Below are positions 41,169 through 50,500 of a stretch of 64,000 nucleotides of DNA, one piece after another. How positions within the stretch are numbered: the stretch's first letter is position 1; every line of letters begins with the position of its first letter. The notes under the pieces are model-generated. The model was not told where the DNA came from, ran no database searches, and saw nothing but the letters and a program-made list of their open reading frames with translations. This DNA is from Tritrichomonas musculus (Eukaryota; Parabasalia; Tritrichomonadida; Tritrichomonadidae), in contig JAPFFF010000050.1 in assembly GCA_039105265.1 (NCBI GenBank), positions 806,001 to 870,000 of the forward strand, in the 5' to 3' direction. A program made the position numbers and the translations under genes.

Positions 41169-42262
41169 TTGTCAAAATTATTGACATATGATATGAAGTA
41201 TTTTATATATCAAATTATTTAATTTATTCAATTTTTTTCAAGGTGAACCAAAAAAACTTATTGAAAAAGTTTATTTTAAATATAATGATATCTTCCTAAA
41301 TAAAGAGTAATATCTTTATTATCTAAGTTCTTTAATTGTATTTTATTTAATTAAATTATAAATATATTATTAATTTAAATTTCTAAAATAAGATATTTTT
41401 TGAAATCATTAAAAATATTTTGAATGAAGTCAAAACTTAAGGAATCATCAATTTTTATATGAAGTGTATTTGTTTATGATTGTTTTTCAAATGGATAGTA
41501 GCTATCCAAGGAATAATTCATGATTCTGTAAATGACAACTAATTTATTTTTTTTGAAAAAAATCTCATAATTCAGAGGATATTTGCCATCCAATTAAGAA
41601 GTTATGAACTTGAATTTGTGTTCATTTTTACTTAAAAGCTCCAATGTATCTCAAATTTAAAAAGTATTTATTTTTTTTAATAATTGAATATTTTTATATT
41701 TATCCAATTGAAAAAATAATTAGCACTTCTTAGACTTATTACCAATTTCAAATATCCTTCAATATTTCTATGAACACTAATAATATATTATATGAGTTAT
41801 TTCAAAACAAATTATATTTTGAAGGGGGTTTAGTTAGTGCGAGCCATTTTGTGAGTTATTAATTTGCATCAAAATATTATATGAGTTACTTGAAAAAAAG
41901 TTCGTTTCCATTGAAATAGAAAATTTTCACGATCATTTGGAGATTAAAATTGTCAAAAAAAATTTTCTTGTGATAATATAATAATAGCTCATAATGACCG
42001 AATATTCCCATTTGCATAACCAAACCAAATAAAAATTCAAATGAACTACTCTCTCAATAAAATACTATAATATCTAAATATTTTGGCCTGATACATGATA
42101 ATTTACAAAATATTCTTTACTATAGAATATATAAAAATTATCAATCTTTTTTGACTCTGTGTACCCTTTATTTAAATAATAATGATATTAGATTTACAAG
42201 TTATGCAATTACATATATATTTTATTTAAAAACTATTTTATATTATTTTCTAATATATTTTT
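41169..42262. other. intergenic, no gene seen
   Basis: AT-rich sequence upstream of the pseudokinase. I see no repeat with clear boundaries and no RNA gene. Confidence 0.5.
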
Positions 42263-42445
42263 TAGGGATGGGAAACGGGCACCTGGCGGGCAATGGGCCC
42301 GAAATAAACGTACTGCCCGGGCATGTCCTGGCAAATTTACGGGCAAAATGGGCTGCCCGGGCAAAACGGTTATTTACGTTTTTTCGGGCGAAGCAGTGCC
42401 CGTTTCCACTTTTTTGGGCAATTGCCCGGGGCTGCCCATTTTTAT
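42263..42445. mobile_element. GC-rich hAT-like terminal remnant
   Basis: Begins TAGGGATGGGAAACGGGCAC, a typical hAT-style end, and GTGCCCGTTTCC near 42396 is complementary to it. The interior is full of CGGGCA and GCCCGGGC words, like the elements at 60598 and 21659. Right boundary is unclear; a 38-nt T run follows at 42477-42514. Confidence 0.5.
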
Positions 42446-42473
42446 AAAAAAGAATCTGGTTCGAATATTACCG

Positions 42474-42476
<3 letters not shown>

Positions 42477-42514
<38 letters not shown>
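42477..42514. repeat. poly(T) run, about 38 nt
   Basis: Uninterrupted T run just 3' of the GC-rich remnant. The next 500 bp to the kinase gene are AT-rich with no gene. Confidence 0.7.
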
Positions 42515-42518
<4 letters not shown>

Positions 42519-43014
42519 AAAAGCATTGACAAAATAAAGTTTATGAATGATTTTTGTTTAAAAAAATGCATGAATATATTGTATTTTATATTTTAAATAT
42601 AATTAAATTAAAAAAATCACATTTACTTATCTGATCACTCAAAAATTTCATTTTGATATTATGTCATTAACATAAAAAAGCAAGTTTAACACAACAGTAT
42701 AATAATATATATGCTATTCTAACTATAAGTTCATAAATAAAACTTTTCGGAACAAATTATATTTTGAGATATTGAAAATAAACTATACAGTTAATGAAAT
42801 ACTTGTGGGAATAAAAAAATATGCATTTTAAGAATAACAAAAAATCAAAATTTTTTATATAAGCCAAAAAAAGAGTAAAAAAAAGTGATAATATTTACAT
42901 TTAAACAAGTTTATAAAAAATTATTTTCTTTTTGTTTATAAAAAATGAAAAATAAATTGCAATCATAATGATATGAATAAATATTTTCAACATGGAATAT
43001 AGGTGGAGAAATTG

Positions 43015-43058
<44 letters not shown>
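43015..43058. repeat. poly(A) run, about 44 nt
   Basis: Uninterrupted A run about 55 bp upstream of the kinase ATG at 43115. It may affect promoter structure or be an assembly-sensitive site. Confidence 0.7.
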
Positions 43059-43060
<2 letters not shown>

Positions 43061-43114
43061 TTCGACGAAAATCGAACAAGCTGCTTTTACTATTTGAAAG
43101 AGGGCAAAATTCAA

Positions 43115-44299
43115 ATGACGATTAGACCTCCCTCATTACCTCCTCTATATGCCAAAAAATCTCCAAGAACTCAAAATTGTAGTGAAAAATATTTGGTCGA
43201 TCTTGAACAATTCGAGATTATTAACGACAATTTAAAAAAAGGAACAATTGGATTAGTTAATTTAGTTTGTTTCAAGAGAGACCAACAAACATTAGCTGCA
43301 AAAACAAGTTATTTACAATTTGATGAACAAAACAAGCCATTTATTTCTAGAGAAATTCGTTCTTTAATATCCGTTCAACATCCAACGTTAATTGCATATC
43401 GAGGCTTTTCCTATAAAGATTTTGAAGGACAAAATAACCTTACAATTTTAATGAATTATATAAGAAATATACCGCTCTCAGATATGATAGATAATAATAT
43501 TTTATCACCATCAACTTTCGATAATACCAAACGCCAAATAATATTAGTTGGAATAGCTCGAGGCATGATGATTCTCCACAAACACCACATCGTTCACCAA
43601 GATCTAAAACCGGAAAACATATTACTTGACAAAAACTATTTACCTGTCATAACCGATTTTGGTCTCACAAAAATTTTCAACCCTTACAACAAGCCGATTC
43701 AATCGGTACAAAAATCTGTCACTTATTTGGCCCCAGAAATTATATCAGGATCCAAATATAATTCAAAGGCGGACGTTTACGCATTTGGCATAATTATGTA
43801 CGAAGTACTCACGGGCCGTCGTGTTCAGTTTGGTCAGAACTGTGAGCAAAGCATTCATGTCAATTCACAAATCAAAAATGGCCTTAAAAAAATGACTTTG
43901 AAATGTCTCTCAAAAAGTCCAAATGACAGACCAACTTTTTCTGAACTTTTCAGAAAATTGAGTTTACAAAATGACGCGAGCATTTCCGATGAGAATGACG
44001 TTATTCCTGTGAGCGAGGATGATGAATGCGCCTTCGGAAGCCTCGAATTCTGCATGGAAAAAGTCGACCTCGAAAAGCTGTTCTGGTACGTTGAGAGGAT
44101 CATTGAGGAAACGCCGATAGACAAGTCAAGAGAGGAGAGAAGTTCTCTCAGGGACGAGATGCAGGTTCTGAAGATGCACAACAGCGAAATGGAGAGAAAG
44201 ATCACCGCCCTTGAGAGGGAGAACGAGATGCTGCGAAATGAAATAATGCAGATGAAAAGCGGCAATGAAAGCAGCCCTCAAAAAGTGCCCAAAAGTTAG
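43115..44299 (+). CDS. TKL-type protein kinase, 394 aa, ending at an in-frame TAG before an LRR frame
   Basis: Protein kinase domain at about residues 25-295: glycine loop KKGTIGLV, lysine in LAAKTSY, catalytic loop HQDLKPENILL, DFGLTK, LAPEI, DVYAFGIIMYEVLTGRR and DRPTFSELF. All key residues are present, so it should be active on Ser/Thr or Tyr. Residues about 315-394 form an acidic linker and a coiled coil (LRDEMQVLKMHNSEMERKIT). I chose ATG 43115 over an upstream TTG. From about 43960 codon use becomes GC-richer, like the LRR frame that follows. The TAG at 44297-44299 is followed in the same frame by 18 helix-type codons (starting LGPRKQLQEALK) and then the LRR protein. The natural product may once have been, or may still be, a kinase-LRR fusion. 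Confidence 0.85.
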   Translation: MTIRPPSLPPLYAKKSPRTQNCSEKYLVDLEQFEIINDNLKKGTIGLVNLVCFKRDQQTLAAKTSYLQFDEQNKPFISREIRSLISVQHPTLIAYRGFSYKDFEGQNNLTILMNYIRNIPLSDMIDNNILSPSTFDNTKRQIILVGIARGMMILHKHHIVHQDLKPENILLDKNYLPVITDFGLTKIFNPYNKPIQSVQKSVTYLAPEIISGSKYNSKADVYAFGIIMYEVLTGRRVQFGQNCEQSIHVNSQIKNGLKKMTLKCLSKSPNDRPTFSELFRKLSLQNDASISDENDVIPVSEDDECAFGSLEFCMEKVDLEKLFWYVERIIEETPIDKSREERSSLRDEMQVLKMHNSEMERKITALERENEMLRNEIMQMKSGNESSPQKVPKS

Positions 44300-44353
44300 T
44301 TAGGTCCGAGGAAGCAGCTTCAAGAAGCACTGAAAATTGCACAAGAAGCAGAG

Positions 44354-46015
44354 ATGTCCAGTTCTCAAAAGGTTTCACAACAAGAAGATGAAAAAGAAGA
44401 ACAAAGTCATCAAGATGAAAAAGAAGAACAGGGTGCCATTCAGGCTCAGCAGCTTGACGTCAATGACATCGACAACGAGCATGCAGAAAGCAGCCAGCAG
44501 AATGGAGATGTGGAATCTAATGATGATAAAATACAGCACAAAGAAACTGAGCACGAAAAAAACAGCATCACTCAAGTGAATGACGAGCAGCCCCCAAAAG
44601 TGGAAGTTGTTGAGATTGAAGAAGACAGAACCGATTTCGAAGAGCCAAAGAAAAAAGGCGTCCAAAACGAAAACTCTTCCTTTTTCAAGAGCTTCAATGA
44701 TCTCGAGAAGTTCAATAAAATGAACGGTGAAAACCAGCTGTCTCTCATCAAGCAGATGCAATCAAACATGTCCAAGCAAGTCTATGACAAAGTAGTCAAC
44801 TTGCTCGCCTACCTGATGAACGAAACAGAACAGGACAAGACAGAATTGCCTCTCATTTATGTTCTTCCGAGCATTCAAGCCGATGAAGATGAAAATGAAG
44901 CTGATCCTATCATTGGAATCTGCCACAAGACGACAGAGAAACTTTTTGAAAAGGACGTTCTTAACGGTTCTTCACAATTAAACAAACATATTGACAACTT
45001 TAGCCAAATATTCATTGAAATTTCACATCCATCACCTCACTTCAAAGACGTTTACAAGAACGTTTTGGAAATGAGAAATGACAATCACAAGTCGAACTTG
45101 AAGATTGCAATCTTTGTCACAGCAACTGAGACAACAAGCCAGTTCTTCCGCGAGAACAGCGAGATCAACAGCGTGTCATTCGACAGCTGCGTGAAGGAGA
45201 TTTCAAGCGTCGGATACAGCGGCTCCTTCGAAGGCTGCACATCACTCTCGCGAGTGAGGATTCCATCAACAATCACGTCAATTGGCGCCTGCTCATTCAG
45301 CGGCTGTCTGTCACTTGTCAGTGTGAACATCCCGGAGTCAGTGACGACGATTGGCGACTTTTGTTTCGGCGATTGCAGGTCGCTTTTGGATGTCTCAATT
45401 CCGATGTCTGTTGTGTCTCTCGGCTCGAACTGCTTCAAGGGCTGCACGAGCCTTTTTAGTGTTGATATTGAGGCTTCTTTGAGTGTGATCAAGTACGCTA
45501 CGTTTTGCGATTGTCATTCACTTTCGAGTATCGTCATTCCGAGGTCAACGAGAGTCATTGAGTCCGAAGCTTTCGCGCGCTGTTCGAGCTTGAAGAAGGT
45601 TGATATTCCGGCTTCTGTAAATGAGATCGAATACGACGCATTTAACGGCTGCTCGTCGTTATCATGCGTGACAATTCCTGCGTCTGTCCAGTCAATCGGA
45701 TGCGCCGTTTTCATGGGCTGCACAAAGCTCGGTGGAATCGAAATTCCTGAGTCAGTGAAGGTGATCCAGCATCACTGCTTCGCCGGTTGCAAGTCACTCA
45801 AAAATGTCGCGATTCACTCGTCTGTTGAGTCAGTTGGCTACAATGCATTTGACGGTTGCTCGTCGCTTCGTGAAATTGAAATTCCGTTGTCAGTGAAGTC
45901 AATTGGATTCAATGCTTTCGCAAATTGTCCTTCATTAGTGAAAATCAGCCTTCCTTCCGCAATTAACACGTATCCAATCGGAATTGGACCTAATGCTGAA
46001 GTTATAAGAATTTAG
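44354..46015 (+). CDS. BspA-type LRR_5 protein, 553 aa, in frame with the upstream kinase
   Basis: Residues 1-100 are Gln/Glu-rich and low complexity (EEQSHQDEKEEQGAIQAQQL). About 105-265 is a globular region. From about 270 to 545 there are roughly eleven to twelve 23-residue TpLRR/BspA units, for example CTSLSRVRIPSTITSIGACSF and CKSLKNVAIHSSVESVGYNAF. This repeat is expanded in trichomonads, often on surface or interaction proteins. No signal peptide or membrane helix is visible, so a cytosolic partner-binding role is likelier. The frame is the same as that of the kinase 54 nt upstream, separated only by one TAG, and the linker between is coding-like. It may therefore be the C-terminal half of a split kinase-LRR protein, with ATG 44354 not being a true start. 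I see no Inr-like motif before it. Confidence 0.8.
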   Translation: MSSSQKVSQQEDEKEEQSHQDEKEEQGAIQAQQLDVNDIDNEHAESSQQNGDVESNDDKIQHKETEHEKNSITQVNDEQPPKVEVVEIEEDRTDFEEPKKKGVQNENSSFFKSFNDLEKFNKMNGENQLSLIKQMQSNMSKQVYDKVVNLLAYLMNETEQDKTELPLIYVLPSIQADEDENEADPIIGICHKTTEKLFEKDVLNGSSQLNKHIDNFSQIFIEISHPSPHFKDVYKNVLEMRNDNHKSNLKIAIFVTATETTSQFFRENSEINSVSFDSCVKEISSVGYSGSFEGCTSLSRVRIPSTITSIGACSFSGCLSLVSVNIPESVTTIGDFCFGDCRSLLDVSIPMSVVSLGSNCFKGCTSLFSVDIEASLSVIKYATFCDCHSLSSIVIPRSTRVIESEAFARCSSLKKVDIPASVNEIEYDAFNGCSSLSCVTIPASVQSIGCAVFMGCTKLGGIEIPESVKVIQHHCFAGCKSLKNVAIHSSVESVGYNAFDGCSSLREIEIPLSVKSIGFNAFANCPSLVKISLPSAINTYPIGIGPNAEVIRI

Positions 46016-46563
46016 AACACTTTTTGTATTAATATATAAAAGCAATTATTTTTTTTTTTCTATTATTATAATCACACAATCCTTTTTAAAAAGCACAAAC
46101 GCTCAATTTGATGATTAATGTGCTTTTTTTTTTAATAAAGTTGTTTACTATATTTTATATTTGTTTTGTCTATATATTAATATAGTAAGCTTGTTCAAAA
46201 TTATATCTTAATATCTTTTGTTTTTTACTTGATAATAATAATAGAAAATAACTTTTTGATGCAAAATGTTTATGTTAAGAGTAACCAAATTTGCTATCTT
46301 GAAAGAAAAACATATATAACGACCGTGCTATATAAAGCATAGTATAAAGTTGTAGAAAAAGAATAATCGATCATGAATAAAGTAACCAATTAAACAAGCC
46401 AAATCTGACAAGCCAAGATCTACAAAATCAAACAATGCTGAAATAAATTTTTTTTTTTTTTTTGTGATTATCTTCTTTGATATTGCAAAGTTCTCCACAT
46501 GAGACAATTAAGATTTCTTCTGGAATGAGTCGTGTCTAAACTCCAAAAATATCATTCTTCACT
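46016..46563. other. 3' flank of the LRR frame, no gene seen
   Basis: AT-rich, with a T run near 46450. No repeat with clear borders. Confidence 0.5.
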
Positions 46564-47268
46564 TCAAATTTTGTATTTATAAAAATATCTCCAAGATTTC
46601 ATAGATGCGAATTGTTGTTCTGGATTATTCAGAGATGGTTTAGCATGAGATACTTCTCTAGCTTTGCCAGGATGAATTCCTGGCAGATTTATTGCAACTT
46701 CCTGATTTTAGGGAGCCGTTTGTTTAATAGAGTCTGGTTCTAAATTTTTTGAAGTTTGTTGTGTTGGTCTATTTATAGATGGTCTAGCACGAGATATTTC
46801 TTTGGCTTTGCCAGGACGTGTTCTGTGCAGCTTTAATTCAATTTTCTGCCTTTGAGGATGACTTGGATTTAAAGAATCTTTTCTGGGAACTTTAGGTACT
46901 GGCCCTGGTCCTGGTATTCGTGCTGTAATTGGTTTAAAAAATCTTTTCCTAGCATTTTTGGAGATGGGATATTAGCTCCTGAGTTTGATGGTGAATGATA
47001 TCGTTTTGTTTATTAAATAATCTGAAGGTGGTTCTGAATCTAACGAAGCAGTAAAAATATATTTAGGATCATCTTCAATATAATCAATAATTAAATCTGT
47101 TGAATCCATCTTTGATCCTAAGTAAAAAAGCGTTGTATAATTTTCTTCAAAATTTTCATTTAATTTATCAAGGACATCTTTAACTGTTGAATCTTTATTG
47201 ATCGAAAGTATAAAAGATAGATTTGGTACATGTTTTAGGAAGTAAAAAATCTCGATTTCGTCTGACAT
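46564..47268 (-). pseudogene. ubiquitin-like domain with Pro/Arg-rich tail, two in-frame stops
   Basis: The open 98 codons (46972-47268) look like a beta-grasp or ubiquitin-like fold: IFYFLKHVPNLSFILSINKD, then STVKDVLDKLNE, and a late FTIKLRS strand. After the TAA at 46972-46974 the same frame stays coding-like (ISKNARKRFF, then IPGPGPVPKVPRKDS) to a TAA at 46708-46710 and on to a TGA at 46564-46566. The tail holds two related units, RPGKAKEISRARPSINRP and HPGKAREVSHAKPSLNNP. So this was probably one protein of about 234 residues with a ubiquitin-like head and a basic, Pro-rich tail. The alternative is a real 98-aa protein and chance downstream coding. ATG 47268 has no clear Inr. Confidence 0.55.
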
Positions 47269-47531
47269 ATAAATATTTTGAATTATTCACAATTTTGAAA
47301 ATTTATAAACCTCACAAATAAATTACAATCCATTTTTTATTTATCTTCATAAAAACATTGCAAAAATATAGAAAAGTAATAATAATTTCAATATATTGTA
47401 ATATTATTAAGGTACATAGTATTTAGATAAATTAACTCGAAGAAATGATAAATTTCTCGAAAAGATATCATATTTCTAAGCATTATATATGAAAATATAT
47501 GCTCACAATTGAATCACCACTCAGTATTAAA

Positions 47532-50500
47532 TCACCATCTGTATAAATCTTCTCCGAAACCTTTGTAAAATTCTGATGAAAGTTCTTTTGCGTTTGGATA
47601 TTTTGGTGGAACAACTTTTTTATTTATGTTTTCTATTTCTGATGATTCAACTGGATCTAATTTAATATTATATAAGTAATCATTATTTCGATATATTTCA
47701 TAATGTACATCAAAATTCAAGTTAAATATAAATATTTTTTTGAGTATTTTCGCCTTTGAATTTATGGTTATGTCTGTTCTTTGTTTAAGTTCCTGCTTGA
47801 TTCTTTGAATATTGCGATCAAATTGTTTCAGAAATGCTAAACACAACAAATTTAATGAATGGCTGAAAAAATTCATTGATCTTGTTAATAAATCAATTGA
47901 TTTGTTGAGATCTTGGTTGATTGTTTCATCATACATGTAAATGTGGGCTAAGTTGTACATTGACAAATAATCATTTTTCTGTCGAATTGCTTCTTCAAAG
48001 TATACAATTGCATTACCAGCTTTCCCTTTAATTGTATTATAACCATGCTTGTATATAATGCCAAGATTGTTTTTCGAATATTCATTGTTAAATGATGATG
48101 CTTCTTTGTAATAATGAATAGCACTTTCAATGTCCTTTTTAACACACTTTCCTTCATGTAGTAAAAATCCATGCGCAAAATTAGCCTGTCGATTGTTATT
48201 TATTGATGCCAGCATAATATAATATGATCCCTTTTTAATATCTTGTTTTATATGTTCGCCTTCATAATAAATGAGACCGAGATTAAATTGTGCTCCTGGA
48301 TCATTTTGATTTGCAGCGAGTGAATAATAGTGAATTGCTTTGTTCATATCTTTTTCGATATATCGTCCTTCATGATAAATGAGACCGAGATTGAATTGTG
48401 CTTCTGGATCATTTTGATTTGAAGCGAGTGAATAATAGTGAATTGCTTTGTTCATATCTTTTTCGATATATCGTCCTTCATGATAAATGAGACCGAGATT
48501 GAATTGTGCTTCTGGATCATTTTGATTTGAAGCGAGTGAATAATAGTGAATTGCTTTGTTCATATCTTTTTCGATATATCGTCCTTCATGATAAATGAGA
48601 CCGAGAATGAATTGTGCTCTTGGATAATTTTGATTTGCAGAGAGTGAATAATAATGAATTGCTTTGTTCATATCTTTTTCGATATATCGTCCTTCTTGAT
48701 AAATGAAGCCGAGAATGAATTGTGCTTCTGGAATATTTTGATTTGCAGCGAGTGAATAATAATGAATTGCTTTGTTTATATCTTTTTTTATATATCGTCC
48801 TTCTTGATAAATGAAGCCGAGAATGAATTGTGCTTTTGGAATATTTTGATTTGCAGCGAGTGAATAATAATGAATTGCTTTGTTTATATCTCGTGTGACA
48901 TATTTTCCATCATGATAAATGACACCTAGATTGAATTGTGCTTCTGGATAATTCTGATTTGAAGCGAGTGAATAATAATGAATTGCTTTGTTCATATCTT
49001 TTTCGATATATCGTTCATCATGATAAATGAGACCAAGATTGAATTGTGCTCTTGGATCATTTTGATTTGCAGCGAGTGAGTAGTAATAAATTGCTTTGTT
49101 TATATCTTTTTCGATATATCGTCCTTCTTGATAAATGAAGCCGAGATTGAATTGTGCTCTTGGATCATTTTGATTTGCAGCGAGTGAGTAGTAATAAATT
49201 GCTTTGTTCATATCATTTTTTATATATCGTCCTTCTTGATAAATGACACCGAGATTGAATTGTGCTTCTGGATAATTTTGATTTGCAGCGAGTGAATAAT
49301 AATGAATTGCTTTGTTTATATCTCGTGTGACATATTTTCCATCATGATAAATGACACCTAGATTGAATTGTGCTTCTGGATAATTTTGATTTGCAGCGAG
49401 TGAATAATAATGAATTGCTTTGTTTATATTTCGTGTGACATATTTTCCATCATGATAAATGACACCTAGATTGAATTGTGCTCTTGGATAATTTTGATTT
49501 GAAGCGAGTGAATAATAATGAATTGCTTTGTTCATATCTTTTTCGATATATCGTCCTTCTTGATAAATGAGACCAAGATTGAATTGTGCTTCTGGATAAT
49601 TTTGATTTGCAGCGAGTGAATAATAATGAATTGCTTTGTTCACATCTCGTGTGACATATTTTCCATCATGATAAATGAGACCGAGATTGAATTGTGCTTC
49701 TGGATCATTTTGATTTGCAGCGAGTGAATAATAATGAATTGCTTTGTTCATATCTTGTGTGACATATTTTCCTTCATGATAAATGAAGCCGAGAGAGAAT
49801 TGTGCTCTTGAATAATTTTGATTTGCAGAGAGTGAATAATAATGAATTGCTTTGTTCATATCTTTTTCGATATATCGTTCATCATGATAAATGACACCGA
49901 GAATGAATTGTGCTTCTGGATAATTTTGATTTGCAGCGAGTGAATAATAATGAATTGCTTTGTTCATATCTCGTGTGACATATTTTCCATCATGATAAAT
50001 GAAGCCGAGAATGAATTGTGCTTTTGGATCATTTTGATTTGCAGCGAGTGAATAATAATGAATTGCTTTGTTTATATCTCGTGTGACATATTTTCCATCA
50101 TAATAAATGACACCTAGATTGAATTGTGCTTCTGGATAATTTTGATTTGCAGCGAGTGAATAATAATGAATTGCTTTGTTCATATCTTTTTCGATGTATC
50201 GTCCTTCTTGATAAATGGCACCGAGGTAGAATTGTGCTCCTGGAATATTTTGATTTGAAGCGAGTGAATAATAATGAATTGCTTTGTTCATATCTTTTTC
50301 GATATATCGTCCTTCTTGATAAATGAAGCCGAGATTGAATTGTGCTTCTGGAATATTTTGATTTGCAGCGAGTGAATAATAATGAATTGCTTTGTTCATA
50401 TCTCGTGTGACATATTTTCCATCATGATAAATGAGACCGAGGTAGAATTGTGCTTCTGGAATATTTTGATTTGCAGCGAGTGAAATTAAATGTTGCACTT

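Noticed and set aside
42151-42596. Several overlapping frames across the CGGGCA-rich stretch and T run
   Set aside because: They arise from a GC-rich transposon remnant and a homopolymer (poly-Phe or poly-Lys ends).
44297-44305. Programmed read-through signal at the kinase stop
   Set aside because: The bases after TAG (TTAGGT) do not match the common CARYYA context, so read-through is not supported by sequence, only possible.
48210-50477. CRISPR-like regular repeat array
   Set aside because: The 108-bp units have no unique spacers and encode continuous Sel1 repeats in one frame.
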